Source: an uncultured Prevotella sp.
Lineage (GTDB): Bacteria; Bacteroidota; Bacteroidia; Bacteroidales; Bacteroidaceae
DNA length: 64,000 nucleotides
Assembly: GCA_944320105.1 (NCBI GenBank)
Contig: CALUGA010000006.1
Location: 37,680 to 101,679 of the forward strand
Reading direction: 5' to 3'
The notes below the pieces were generated by a model that saw nothing but the letters and a program-made list of their open reading frames with translations, had not been told where the DNA came from and did no database searches. Every line of letters begins with the position of its first letter. The stretch's first letter is position 1. A program made the position numbers and the translations under genes. Shown piece by piece: positions 34,620-44,132 of the stretch.

Positions 34620-35312
34620 ATGTCGTGTATATTGCACATCGAGACGAGTACCAACGTATGCTCCGTGGCCGTTAGTGAAGACGGCGCCAACCTCTTCTGC
34701 CGCGAAGATTTCAGCGGGCCAAACCACGCCGAGATGCTCGGCCGCTATGTAGACGAGGCCATGACTTTCGTAGATGGGCAGGGAGCACGGCTCGACGCAG
34801 TGGCCGTAAGTTGCGGCCCCGGCTCGTACACGGGCTTGCGCATAGGCGTGTCGATGGCCAAGGGCATCTGCTATGGCCGGGGCGCAAAGCTGCTGGCCGT
34901 TCCCACGCTCGAACTGCTCTGCGTGCCTGTGCTGCTCGGCGACGGCGCGCCGGAGGACGACGCGCTTTTCTGCCCCATGCTCGACGCGCGCCGCATGGAG
35001 GTGTATGCCGGAGTCTACGACCGTGCGCTGCGCCCCGTGAGGGAGGTGGGCGCCGACGTGGTTGGCCCCGACACCTACCGCGAATACCTCGACAGCCACC
35101 CCGTCTACTTCTTCGGCAACGGGGCGGCCAAGTGCATGGACACCATAGCGCACCCCAACGCCCACCTCATCAGCGGCATAGACCCACTGGCAAGGTGGAT
35201 GTCGCCCATTGCCGAAAAACGGCTGGCAGAAGGCCGCACCGAGGACGTGGCCTACTTCGTGCCGTTCTACCTCAAGGACTTCGTGGCCAAGACGCCGCGC
35301 AGGCTCATCTGA
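34620..35312 (+). CDS. tsaB: tRNA threonylcarbamoyladenosine biosynthesis protein TsaB
   Basis: Partner of TsaD and TsaE in forming t6A37 on ANN-decoding tRNAs. The 230-residue protein has the ASKHA fold: ILHIETSTNVCSVAV at the N-terminus, then VSCGPGSYTGLRIGVSMAKG, the most conserved TsaB block, and CPMLDARRMEVYAGVYD. Length and motifs are those of full TsaB rather than TsaD. It probably starts a transcript running into the DUF4290 gene and murA. Confidence 0.93.
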   Translation: MSCILHIETSTNVCSVAVSEDGANLFCREDFSGPNHAEMLGRYVDEAMTFVDGQGARLDAVAVSCGPGSYTGLRIGVSMAKGICYGRGAKLLAVPTLELLCVPVLLGDGAPEDDALFCPMLDARRMEVYAGVYDRALRPVREVGADVVGPDTYREYLDSHPVYFFGNGAAKCMDTIAHPNAHLISGIDPLARWMSPIAEKRLAEGRTEDVAYFVPFYLKDFVAKTPRRLI

Positions 35313-35364
35313 GAGGCTGAACCGCAGCCCCTCGGGCCACCCACCAACTGACAACAACAATGCG

Positions 35365-35973
35365 ATGAACATAGAAGGACTGGACTACAACACGCAGCGC
35401 GAGCCGCTGCTCATGCCCGAATACGGGCGCGAGATACAGAAGATGGTAGACTACGCAGTGACGCTGCCCACCAAGGAGGAGCGCCTAAGGTGCGCCGAGA
35501 CTATCGTAAGGATGATGGTCACCAAGGTGCCGCAGCTGCGCGACAACGCCAACTACGAGCAGACGCTCTGGGACCACCTCTACCTCATGAGCCACAAGCA
35601 GCTCGACATCGACTGGCCCTACGACGTGTCGGAGGCCGAGAAGATATTGGGCAAGCCGCAGCCCATGCCGCTGCCGCAGAAGGGCGGGCGCGTGCGCCTG
35701 CGCCACTACGGAAGGCTCATAGAGGAGGTGCTGGCCAAGCTCAAGGACATGCCCGAAGGCCCGGAGCGCGACGAGCTGGTGCGTGTCACGGCCAACCAGA
35801 TGAAGCGCGACCTCGCCGCCTGGGGCCACGGCTCCATGGACGACGAGCGCGTGGCCGCCGACCTGGCTCGCTTCACCGACGGTAAGGTGCAGCTCAACCT
35901 CGGAGAGTTCAGGTTCGAGAAGTTCGTGCCGGGCCTTGCCGCCGACGCGCAGCGCAGGAAAAAACGCAAGTAA
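35365..35973 (+). CDS. DUF4290 family protein
   Basis: A 202-residue soluble protein of unknown function found in Bacteroidetes, usually next to murA. It begins MNIEGLDYNTQREPLLMPEY and is mostly helical with a basic C-terminal tail (AQRRKKRK). The frame extends upstream to 35209, but that part overlaps tsaB out of frame; the ATG at 35365 gives the family N-terminus. murA follows after 10 bases, so the pair is co-transcribed and a link to cell-wall growth is plausible but unproven. Confidence 0.88.
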   Translation: MNIEGLDYNTQREPLLMPEYGREIQKMVDYAVTLPTKEERLRCAETIVRMMVTKVPQLRDNANYEQTLWDHLYLMSHKQLDIDWPYDVSEAEKILGKPQPMPLPQKGGRVRLRHYGRLIEEVLAKLKDMPEGPERDELVRVTANQMKRDLAAWGHGSMDDERVAADLARFTDGKVQLNLGEFRFEKFVPGLAADAQRRKKRK

Positions 35974-35983
35974 CCATTACGCC

Positions 35984-37291
35984 ATGGCTTCATTCATAAT
36001 AGAGGGCGGCCACCCGCTGAGCGGCACCATCACCCCGCAGGGAGCCAAGAACGAGGCCCTTGAGGTCATAGCGGCAACGCTGCTCACGGCCGACGAGGTG
36101 GTGATACGCAACATACCCGACATACGCGACGTTAACAACCTCATACTGTTGCTGCGCGACATAGGCGTGAAGGTGGAGCGGCGCGGCAGGGGCGAGTATG
36201 CCTTTAGGGCCGACCGCCCCGACCTGGGCTTCCTCGGCAGCGATGAGTTCGTGAGCAAGTGCGCAGAGCTGCGCGGCAGCGTGCTGCTCATAGGGCCGCT
36301 GCTGGCGCGCTTCGGCAAGGCCGTCGTGGCCACGCCCGGCGGCGACAAGATAGGCAGGCGCCGCCTCGACACTCATTTCCTGGGCTTCAAGGCTCTTGGG
36401 GCGCAGTTCCGCCACATCGAGGAGCGCAACGTTTACGAGATAGGAGCCGCGAGCCTTGAGGGCTGCTATATGCTGCTCGACGAGGCTTCCGTCACCGGAA
36501 CGGCCAACATCATAATGGCCGCAGTGTGCGCAAAAGGCACAACCACTATATATAATGCAGCCTGCGAGCCTTACATACAGCAGCTCTGCCACTTGCTCAA
36601 CCGCATGGGCGCACGCATCAGCGGCATAGGCAGCAACCTGCTCACCATCGTTGGCACGCCCGTGCTGCACGGGGCCACCCACGACATCCTGCCCGACATG
36701 ATCGAGGTTGGCTCGTTCATCGGCATGGCAGCCATGGCCGGCAACGGCATTCGCATCAAGGACGCCTCGGTGCGCAACCTCGGCATCATCCCCGAGGCTT
36801 TCCGCCGCCTCGGCGTTAGGATGGCCGTGGAGGGCGACGACATAGTGATACCCAAGCAGGGTCACTATCAGGTGGACTCGTTCATCGACGGAACGATAAT
36901 GACTCTGGCCGATGCGCCGTGGCCGGGGCTTACCCCCGACCTCATCTCTGTGCTCATAGTGGTGGCCACGCAGGCACGGGGCAGTGTGCTCTTCCACCAG
37001 AAGATGTTCGAGAGCCGCCTCTTCTTCGTCGACAAGCTCATCGACATGGGCGCGCAAATCATACTCTGCGACCCACACAGGGCCGTCGTCGTGGGTCACG
37101 ACCACCGCCGCCGCCTGCGTGCGGGGCGCATGGCCAGTCCCGACATCAGGGCGGGCATAGCCCTGCTCATAGCGGCCATGAGCGCGCAGGGAACGAGCCG
37201 CATCGACAACATAGAGCAGATAGACCGGGGCTACGAGGACATCGAGGTGCGCCTCGGCAGGCTCGGCGCAAGGATTGAGCGCATAGGCTGA
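35984..37291 (+). CDS. murA: UDP-N-acetylglucosamine 1-carboxyvinyltransferase, Asp-type active site
   Basis: First committed step of peptidoglycan synthesis: PEP plus UDP-GlcNAc gives enolpyruvyl-UDP-GlcNAc. The 435-residue EPSP-synthase-fold protein has PQGAKNEALEVIAATLL at the N-terminus. At the loop where Escherichia coli MurA has Cys115 in PGGCxIG, this protein reads TPGGDKIGRRRLD, with Asp at residue 121 (codon 36344-36346). The same Cys-to-Asp exchange gives intrinsic fosfomycin resistance in mycobacterial and chlamydial MurA. The ATG at 35984 is preferred over the frame opening at 35936. It is followed by rimM and dxr. Confidence 0.95.
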   Translation: MASFIIEGGHPLSGTITPQGAKNEALEVIAATLLTADEVVIRNIPDIRDVNNLILLLRDIGVKVERRGRGEYAFRADRPDLGFLGSDEFVSKCAELRGSVLLIGPLLARFGKAVVATPGGDKIGRRRLDTHFLGFKALGAQFRHIEERNVYEIGAASLEGCYMLLDEASVTGTANIIMAAVCAKGTTTIYNAACEPYIQQLCHLLNRMGARISGIGSNLLTIVGTPVLHGATHDILPDMIEVGSFIGMAAMAGNGIRIKDASVRNLGIIPEAFRRLGVRMAVEGDDIVIPKQGHYQVDSFIDGTIMTLADAPWPGLTPDLISVLIVVATQARGSVLFHQKMFESRLFFVDKLIDMGAQIILCDPHRAVVVGHDHRRRLRAGRMASPDIRAGIALLIAAMSAQGTSRIDNIEQIDRGYEDIEVRLGRLGARIERIG

Positions 37292-37344
37292 GCCGCGCCC
37301 GTGGCCGCAGGCGCCAGGCAGCGGCAGACAACCAGCATATACAA

Positions 37345-37854
37345 ATGATAAGACAGGAAGACGTTTACCGCATAGGCCGCATAGGCAGGCCACACGGAGT
37401 GAAGGGCGAGATGGTGCTCTGGTACGACGACGACGTGTTCGACCGCGTTGACGCCGACTACCTCGTGCTGTCCATCGACGGCATTCTCGTGCCGTTCTTC
37501 ATCGAGGAATACCGCTTCCGTAGCGGCGATACGGCTCTCATGAAGTTCTGTGACGTTGACTCGCAAGAGCAGGCCGCCGCGCTCACGGGCTGTGAGGTGT
37601 TCTTCCCCACGGCCCTCGCCGCCGACGGCGAGGCCGCGCCCACGCTGGCAATGGTGGTGGGCTTCACCCTTGTAAGTGCCGCCGATGGTGCCGTGGTGGG
37701 GCGCATCGCCCGCGTGGACGATGCCACCGCCAACGTGCTTTTCGAGCTTGAGGACGGCCGCCTCGTGCCTGCCGCACCCGAACTGGTGGATTGCATCGAC
37801 GTCGAACGCCGCGAGGTGAGGGTCAGGCTGCCCGAGGGGCTGCTCGATTTGTAG
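37345..37854 (+). CDS. rimM: Ribosome maturation factor RimM
   Basis: Binds S19 and assists 30S head maturation. The 169-residue protein has the N-terminal RimM barrel (VYRIGRIGRPHGVKGEMVLWY) and a C-terminal PRC barrel ending in VPAAPELVDCIDVERREVRV. The order murA-rimM-dxr-rseP is common in Bacteroidetes. The 37-base gap to dxr suggests co-transcription. Confidence 0.93.
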   Translation: MIRQEDVYRIGRIGRPHGVKGEMVLWYDDDVFDRVDADYLVLSIDGILVPFFIEEYRFRSGDTALMKFCDVDSQEQAAALTGCEVFFPTALAADGEAAPTLAMVVGFTLVSAADGAVVGRIARVDDATANVLFELEDGRLVPAAPELVDCIDVERREVRVRLPEGLLDL

Positions 37855-37891
37855 GCCACTCGCCCGGCGCAAAGCAACATATCACGAACCA

Positions 37892-39061
37892 ATGGAAAAG
37901 AAACAAATAGCCATACTCGGCTCCACGGGGTCGATAGGCACACAGGCCCTGCAGGTGATAGCGGAGCATCCCGACCGCTACGAGGTGTATTGCCTCACGG
38001 CCAACAACCACGTTGAGCTGCTCGCCGAGCAGGCACGGAGGTTCAAGCCTGCCGCCGTGGTCATTGCCAACGAGGCCCGCTACGGCGAGCTTAAGGCCCT
38101 GCTGGCCGACCAACCCGACATAAACGTGTATGCCGGGGCCGAAGCCATCGACGGGATAGTGGAGTCCGGACCCATCGACATGGTGCTGACGGCCATGGTG
38201 GGCTTCGCCGGCCTGTCGCCGACGATACACGCCATAAAGCGCGGAAAGACCATCTGCCTTGCCAACAAGGAGACTCTCGTGGTGGCTGGCGAGCTTATAT
38301 GCAGGCTCGCCGCGCAGCACCGGGCCTCCATCCTGCCCGTTGACAGTGAGCACTCGGCCATCTTCCAGTGCCTGGCGGGCGAGGGCGACAACCCCATAGA
38401 GAAGATTCTGCTCACCGCCAGCGGCGGCCCGTTCCGCGAGTTCGGCATCGACCGCCTTGCCACGGTTACGAAGGCCGACGCCCTTCACCACCCCACGTGG
38501 GAGATGGGAGCCAAGATCACCATCGACAGCGCCACGATGATGAACAAGGGTTTCGAGGTTATCGAGGCCAAGTGGCTCTTCGGCGTGGAGCCGGGACAGA
38601 TTCAGGTGCTCGTCCATCCGCAGTCAATCGTACACAGCGCGGTGCAGTTCTGCGACGGAGCGGTGAAAGCCCAGCTCGGCGTTCCCGACATGAGGCTGCC
38701 CATACAGTACGCCTTCTCCTACCCGGAGCGCATCAGCCTTACGTCGGAGCGGCTCGACCTGCTGAGCCACAAGCTCGAGTTCTTCGAGCCAGACACGGAG
38801 AAGTTCCGCTGTTTGGCGCTGGCTTTCGAGGCCATAGGGCGCGGCGGCAACGTGCCGTGCGTGCTCAACGCCGCCAACGAGGTGGTGAATCGGGGGTTCC
38901 TCGAAGGCCGCTGCGGCTTCCTGCAGATGAGCGACATCATCGCCGAAACGATGGCGAGGGTGGCTTTCGACGCCAATCCCACATACGAAACTTACGTTGC
39001 CACCGATGCCGAGGCGCGCCGCGTGGCAGCCGAGATAATGGCGGCCGGGGGGTGCCAGTAG
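37892..39061 (+). CDS. dxr: 1-deoxy-D-xylulose 5-phosphate reductoisomerase
   Basis: Second step of the MEP isoprenoid pathway, making MEP with NADPH and a divalent metal. The NADPH motif ILGSTGSIGTQAL is at the N-terminus. LANKETLVVAGELI and the metal/substrate site with PVDSEHSAIFQCL follow, as do ASGGPFRE and TWEMGAKITIDSATMMNKG. The 389-residue length is normal. It supplies precursors for undecaprenyl phosphate, used by the glycan genes nearby. Confidence 0.97.
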   Translation: MEKKQIAILGSTGSIGTQALQVIAEHPDRYEVYCLTANNHVELLAEQARRFKPAAVVIANEARYGELKALLADQPDINVYAGAEAIDGIVESGPIDMVLTAMVGFAGLSPTIHAIKRGKTICLANKETLVVAGELICRLAAQHRASILPVDSEHSAIFQCLAGEGDNPIEKILLTASGGPFREFGIDRLATVTKADALHHPTWEMGAKITIDSATMMNKGFEVIEAKWLFGVEPGQIQVLVHPQSIVHSAVQFCDGAVKAQLGVPDMRLPIQYAFSYPERISLTSERLDLLSHKLEFFEPDTEKFRCLALAFEAIGRGGNVPCVLNAANEVVNRGFLEGRCGFLQMSDIIAETMARVAFDANPTYETYVATDAEARRVAAEIMAAGGCQ

Positions 39062-39150
39062 CCCGCCGGTGCATCGGGCAGCTGCCTCCGACTGTGGCGG
39101 CAGGCCCGCTTCGGCACACATCCAACACATAACAATCAACAAGAAGCTAA

Positions 39151-40521
39151 ATGGAAATCTTTCTGATCCGCGTATTGCAGCTCATGCTTTCGCTGTCATT
39201 GCTCATCCTCCTGCACGAGGGTGGCCACTTCTTCTTCTCGAAGCTCTTCGGAGTGCGCGTCGAGAAGTTCTACCTTTTCTTCGATCCCTGGTTTCATCTC
39301 TTTGAGTTCAGGCCCAAGAAAAGCGACACAACGTATGGTCTGGGCTGGCTTCCGCTGGGCGGATACTGCAAGATATCGGGCATGATAGACGAGAGTTTCG
39401 ACACCGAGCAGATGAAGCGTCCGCCGCAGCCGTGGGAATTCCGCACCAAGCCCGCGTGGCAGCGGTTGCTCATCATGGTGGGCGGAGTGCTGGTAAACTT
39501 CCTCGTGGCACTGTTCATCTACGCCATGATACTCTTCCACTGGGGCGACACCTACATCCCGGTGAGCGGCATGACCAACGGAATGGCGTTCAACGCCGAT
39601 GCCAAGGCGCTCGGTTTCAAGGACGGCGACATACTCATAGGCACCGACAAGGGCGCCTTCAAGGAGTTCGACGTGCAGCTTTTCCGCGACCTCTCCAGCG
39701 CCACCCGCGTAGACATAGTGCGCCAGGGCAAGTCCATGAGCATAAGCCTGCCGGGCGAGCTCGACATGATTGACATGCTGCAGAAGCAGCCCCGGTTTGT
39801 CAGTCCGCTCATCCCGAACAGGGTGGACAGCGTTCTTCCCGGCTCGCCGGCTGCCGCCATGGGCCTGCGCCCGGGCGACAGGCTCGTGGCCGTCAACGGA
39901 AAGGAGGTGGCCTCGATGAACGCATTCACCGACGAGCTTGACCGCCTGAAGGACATGCTCGCCGTGGCCCAGACATCGGCAGACAGCATGAAGGTGCGCC
40001 GCGCCACCATAGTTACAGAGCGCGGCGGCGTGCGCGACACGTCGGCCGTGGTGCTTTCGCCCGAGCTTAAGCTTGGTTTCACATGGCAGTCACTCGCCGA
40101 GCTATACAAGCCAGTGACCATTGAGTATGGCTTTTGGGAGAGCCTGCCAGCCGGGGTGGTGTATGGCGTTGACGTGCTCAAGGGCTACGTGGGCGACATG
40201 AGGTATCTCTTCTCTTCCGACGGAGCCAAGCAGCTGGGTGGCTTCGGGGCTATTGGCAGCCTTTTCCCGCCAGTGTGGGACTGGTACTTGTTCTGGAAGA
40301 TGACCGCCTTCCTCAGCATCATCCTTGCCTTCATGAACATCCTGCCCATCCCCGCGCTCGATGGCGGCCACGTGCTCTTCCTCGTCTACGAGATGGTGAC
40401 GGGCCGCAAGCCGAGCGAGAACTTCATGATCCGCGCCGAGTACGTGGGCTTCGGCTTGCTGCTGTTGCTCATGGTGCTGGCCAACCTCAACGACATACTG
40501 CGCTGGCTCGGCTATATGTAG
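39151..40521 (+). CDS. rseP: RseP-type site-2 protease (M50 family)
   Basis: An intramembrane zinc metalloprotease, 456 residues. The active-site motif HEGGH is at residues 22-26 in the first transmembrane segment. One clear PDZ domain lies around residues 220-270 (PNRVDSVLPGSPAAAMGLRPGDRLVAVNG), with a second degenerate one before it. The third zinc-ligand motif is NILPIPALDGGHVLF near the C-terminus. RseP cleaves anti-sigma factors or remnant signal peptides in the membrane; the substrate here is unknown. Confidence 0.93.
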   Translation: MEIFLIRVLQLMLSLSLLILLHEGGHFFFSKLFGVRVEKFYLFFDPWFHLFEFRPKKSDTTYGLGWLPLGGYCKISGMIDESFDTEQMKRPPQPWEFRTKPAWQRLLIMVGGVLVNFLVALFIYAMILFHWGDTYIPVSGMTNGMAFNADAKALGFKDGDILIGTDKGAFKEFDVQLFRDLSSATRVDIVRQGKSMSISLPGELDMIDMLQKQPRFVSPLIPNRVDSVLPGSPAAAMGLRPGDRLVAVNGKEVASMNAFTDELDRLKDMLAVAQTSADSMKVRRATIVTERGGVRDTSAVVLSPELKLGFTWQSLAELYKPVTIEYGFWESLPAGVVYGVDVLKGYVGDMRYLFSSDGAKQLGGFGAIGSLFPPVWDWYLFWKMTAFLSIILAFMNILPIPALDGGHVLFLVYEMVTGRKPSENFMIRAEYVGFGLLLLLMVLANLNDILRWLGYM

Positions 40522-40614
40522 GAGATGGAAAGTAGGAAATGTTGTGTTGCCTTTGCGCTTAATAGCGCGCCACGGGCGCGCCGCAAAGGCATTGTCAGTG
40601 CAGCACAGATAGTC

Positions 40615-41463
40615 ATGAAGATATTTTCCAAGACCTTGGTCATGGCGGCGGCCCTCGTGATAGTGCTGCTGCCGGCCACGGCCCGTGCCGCCACGCTGTG
40701 TGGCGGGGAGCAGGGCGGCTCGCCATCCGCCCATGGCGACATTGACGTAGTGATACTTGGCGACTCCAACACATCGATAGGCGGCGACGCCTGCGACCGC
40801 CCTGCCGGCTGGAACAAGTGGTTCCGCGACAGGTTCGCGCCCGCCACGTGCCGCAGTTACGCCCGCAGCGGAGCCACGTGGACTAACACCCCGCGCACCG
40901 TCCGCGACGTGGAGCAGGACACCACCGTGCTCGCCGACAACAACGTGGTTTATAATCAAGTGGCAAGGCTTGCCGAGGCAGTGGCCGCAGGCAGCCAGCC
41001 GCAGCCCGAACTGATATTGATAGCCGCCGGCACCAACGACGCTTGGTTTGCCGCCGAGCGTCCGCAGGCACTCAGCATGGCAGCCGCCGAAGCCTTTGCC
41101 GCCGACAGCTGCTTCATCACCTCGCGCCCCGTGGGCAGCGTGGTGACGCTGGCCGAGTCGGTGCGCTACTGCTGCGAGCTGCTCATGGAGCGGTTTCCCG
41201 GGGCGCAGATAGCGCTCATTACGCCGCCGCAGACCACCATGGCCGCCCCCGGGCGCATCGACAGCGTGGGCGACATCATCGAGGAGTGCGGCCGGCGTAT
41301 GTCGCTCGCCGTGCTGAGGCTCGACCACCAAGGCGCCATCTACGCCACTGCCGAGCGCCTGCGCCGCCACAACACCTACGACGGCACCCACACCTCAGAG
41401 GCCTGCGCGCGCCGCCACGGCTTCCTCGTGGCCGCCTGGCTCACTTCGGTCTTGCAGTTCTGA
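40615..41463 (+). CDS. Exported SGNH/GDSL-type hydrolase
   Basis: A 282-residue exported protein with a signal peptide ending near ATARAATL. SGNH blocks are visible: block I VVILGDSNTSIGG with the nucleophile Ser, a Gly-containing YARSGATWT, block III LIAAGTNDAW, and block V YDGTHTSEACARRHG with Asp and His. It is likely a periplasmic esterase or acetyl-transfer partner. The frame opens at 40525, but the ATG at 40615 starts the signal peptide. An MBOAT gene follows 78 bases downstream, supporting a role in glycan O-acetylation or deacetylation. Confidence 0.8.
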   Translation: MKIFSKTLVMAAALVIVLLPATARAATLCGGEQGGSPSAHGDIDVVILGDSNTSIGGDACDRPAGWNKWFRDRFAPATCRSYARSGATWTNTPRTVRDVEQDTTVLADNNVVYNQVARLAEAVAAGSQPQPELILIAAGTNDAWFAAERPQALSMAAAEAFAADSCFITSRPVGSVVTLAESVRYCCELLMERFPGAQIALITPPQTTMAAPGRIDSVGDIIEECGRRMSLAVLRLDHQGAIYATAERLRRHNTYDGTHTSEACARRHGFLVAAWLTSVLQF

Positions 41464-41541
41464 GGCTGTGTGCCGGGCTGTGGCAATGCGTAATCATGCG
41501 GTTTGGTGATGCTGTTTTATTTTATATAATGTAGAAGTTAG

Positions 41542-42987
41542 ATGGTTTTCTCCGACTTGTTTTTCCTCTTCGTATTCATCCCGGCGTTCTTCGTGTGCTA
41601 CATGGCGGGCGCGGGCATCGACCGCTTGCTCAGCCGCGGGGGCGGCCCCGTGGGCAACGCGGCCAAGAACATGGTGCTCGTGGTCTTCTCGCTCGTGTTC
41701 TACGCCTGGGGCGAGCCGGTCTACGTGTTCCTCATGGTGGCCAGCGTGCTGCTCAACTACCTCTTCGGCCTGCTCATCGTTCGCGGCGGGGGACGCAGCA
41801 AGGCTGCCCTGGCCGTGGGCGTGGGTGCCAACCTCGTGGTGCTCGCCACGTTCAAGTACCTTGGTTTCTTCGCCCGCACGCTCTGCGGGTTGGGTGCCGA
41901 TGTGGCCGTGCCTTCCATCGCCCTGCCCATCGGCATCAGCTTCTACACGTTCCAGGCCATATCCTACCTCGTTGATGTTTACCGCCGCGAGTCGCCCGTA
42001 CAGCGCAGTTTCGCCGGCCTCTTGCTCTATATCTCCATGTTCCCGCAGCTCATCGCCGGCCCTATAGTGCGCTACGGCACCGTGGCCGCCGAGATATCGC
42101 GCCGCCACGTCACCGCCTCCGACTTCGCCGACGGGGCCTACCGTTTCCTCATAGGGTTGGGCAAGAAAGTGATTCTGGCCAACCAGATGTCGGAAATCGT
42201 AGACCAGTTCCTCGTGGCGGGCCTGCCGTCGCTCTCCACCTCGGGCGCATGGGTGGGGCTGTTGGCCTTCACTTTCCAGATATACTTCGACTTCTCGGGC
42301 TATTCCGACATGGCCATAGGCATGGCGCGCTGCCTCGGTTTCCACTTCAAGGAGAACTTCGACCACCCCTATTGCTGCTCCTCGGTCACCGACTTCTGGC
42401 GCCGCTGGCACATATCCTTAGGCAGTTTCTTCCGCGACTACGTGTACATACCCATGGGAGGCAACCGCCGCCACCAGGCCGCAAACATCCTCGTGGTGTG
42501 GTTCCTCACCGGAATGTGGCACGGGGCGAGTTGGAACTTCATCATCTGGGGCCTCTACTTCGGCCTCATCGTGGCGCTTGAGAAGTACACGCTGCTGCGT
42601 GTCAAGGAGCGCATACCGGCCCCGCTGCTCCATGCCTACAGCCTTGCGGCGGTGGTGATAGGGTGGGGGATATTCTACTTTGAGGACTTCGGGGCGATGC
42701 TCACCTTCTTCCACGCCGCCTTCGGGGATGCCCCGGCGCTCACCGACTTCGTGTCGCAGAGCGCGCTGGCCGGCAACTGCTGGCTGTGGGTGGCGGCCGT
42801 GGTGTTCTCCATGCCGGTGCGCCGCTGGGTGTCGGTGGGGGCCGGGCGCGCGCTGGCGGGCCACGCCGTGGCCCTCGGGGGGCTGCGCCTGGCGTTCCGC
42901 ACGGCCCTGAGCGTGGCCCTGCTTGTGCTGAGCGTGGCCCTGCTCGTGGGCGCCACGAACAACGCTTTCATCTATACAAGGTTCTGA
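41542..42987 (+). CDS. MBOAT family O-acyltransferase (AlgI-like)
   Basis: A 481-residue inner-membrane protein with about eleven segments. Family motifs are IALPIGISFYTFQAISYLVDVYRR, DFWRRWHISLGSFFRDYVYIP and the catalytic-His block MWHGASWNFIIWGLYFG. AlgI-type MBOATs move acetyl groups from cytosolic acetyl-CoA across the membrane to a periplasmic DHHW/AlgJ-type transferase. The next two genes encode exactly such proteins, so this is the channel component of an exported-glycan acetylation machine. Confidence 0.93.
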   Translation: MVFSDLFFLFVFIPAFFVCYMAGAGIDRLLSRGGGPVGNAAKNMVLVVFSLVFYAWGEPVYVFLMVASVLLNYLFGLLIVRGGGRSKAALAVGVGANLVVLATFKYLGFFARTLCGLGADVAVPSIALPIGISFYTFQAISYLVDVYRRESPVQRSFAGLLLYISMFPQLIAGPIVRYGTVAAEISRRHVTASDFADGAYRFLIGLGKKVILANQMSEIVDQFLVAGLPSLSTSGAWVGLLAFTFQIYFDFSGYSDMAIGMARCLGFHFKENFDHPYCCSSVTDFWRRWHISLGSFFRDYVYIPMGGNRRHQAANILVVWFLTGMWHGASWNFIIWGLYFGLIVALEKYTLLRVKERIPAPLLHAYSLAAVVIGWGIFYFEDFGAMLTFFHAAFGDAPALTDFVSQSALAGNCWLWVAAVVFSMPVRRWVSVGAGRALAGHAVALGGLRLAFRTALSVALLVLSVALLVGATNNAFIYTRF

Positions 42988-43014
42988 CAGGCAAGAAACA
43001 ATATACATGCAACC

Positions 43015-44106
43015 ATGATGCAAGCAACTTACAAGCATATAAAGCCATTCAATCCGAGTGCGATGCTGCGCGCCGCTGCCGTCCTGCTGTTGGCCGCCGT
43101 GTGCTGCGCTGCGCCACTGTCCGGTGCTGCGCGAGGCACCGCCCCGCGCGATGCCGACCGCCACGACAGCGTTAGCGTGCGCATAGCGCGCCGAGGCATC
43201 ATCATAGCCCAGGGCGACTCGCTCGTCAGGGCGATGGAGCCTTTCGGCGGAAGCGCCGCCTCGGGCAAGGCATACGCCGCCGTGGTGAACTCCTACAAGG
43301 CCGCGCTGGGCGACAGCGTGGCTGTTTACTGTATGCCCATACCCACAGCCGTGGAGTTCTACTGCCCTGCCGCCGCTGCCGGAAAGACGCGCCGCGAGCG
43401 CCCCGTGATGGACAGTCTGCTGGCCGGCCTGGCCCCGGGCGTGGTGGCGGTAGACGTCTACGGGGTGCTCAAGGAGCACGCCTCTGAGCGCATCTACTCG
43501 CGCACCGACCACCACTGGGCTCCCCTCGGAGCCTACTATGCCGCCCGCGAGTTTGCCTCCCGCGCCGGGACGCCCTTTGCCGACCTCTCCGGCTACGAGC
43601 GGCGCGTGGTGAGCCACTACGTGGGCAGCATGTACACATTCTCGCGCGACCCCGCAGTGAAGGCCTCGCCCGAAGAGTTTGTCTACTACGTGCCGCGCGG
43701 GGTGGACTACGAGGCCACGGCCACCGTCTACCGCCTTGGGCGAGGCCGCCGCGTGGTGGGCCAGCAGGGACCGGCACCCAGCGACTTCTTCGTGAGCTAC
43801 CCCGACGGCGCGCGCGACGCCTATTGCACCTTCATGGGCGGCGACCTGCGCACGGTGAGGGTGGGCACCTCCACCCGCAACGGCCGCAGGCTGATGATAC
43901 TCAAGGACAGCTACGGCAATGCCCTGCCAGGATACCTCTTCCATTCGTTCGAGGAGATATACGTGGTAGACTTCAGGTACTTCACCCAAGGCATAAGGCA
44001 GTACGTAAGCGAGCACCGCATCACCGACGTGCTGTTTGCCAACAACATGATGCACGCCTGCCTGCCCGGCACTCACCGCGCCTACGAGGGGCTGCTGGCG
44101 CGCTGA
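43015..44106 (+). CDS. DHHW (AlgJ-like) periplasmic protein 1
   Basis: A 363-residue exported protein with an N-terminal hydrophobic signal (AAAVLLLAAVCCAAPLSG). It has the eponymous block YSRTDHHWAPLGAYYAA and the SGNH-like nucleophile block MILKDSYGNALPGYL. It probably receives acetyl groups from the MBOAT protein and transfers them to a polysaccharide. It is a paralogue of the following gene: both share FGGSA, YCMPIPTA or YCMAIPTA, FVGSMY-type and KDSxGNALPGYL blocks. It lacks the extended N-terminal stalk of its neighbour. Confidence 0.85.
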   Translation: MMQATYKHIKPFNPSAMLRAAAVLLLAAVCCAAPLSGAARGTAPRDADRHDSVSVRIARRGIIIAQGDSLVRAMEPFGGSAASGKAYAAVVNSYKAALGDSVAVYCMPIPTAVEFYCPAAAAGKTRRERPVMDSLLAGLAPGVVAVDVYGVLKEHASERIYSRTDHHWAPLGAYYAAREFASRAGTPFADLSGYERRVVSHYVGSMYTFSRDPAVKASPEEFVYYVPRGVDYEATATVYRLGRGRRVVGQQGPAPSDFFVSYPDGARDAYCTFMGGDLRTVRVGTSTRNGRRLMILKDSYGNALPGYLFHSFEEIYVVDFRYFTQGIRQYVSEHRITDVLFANNMMHACLPGTHRAYEGLLAR

Positions 44107-44132
44107 CGGGCGCACAAACCGCAACGACAAAA

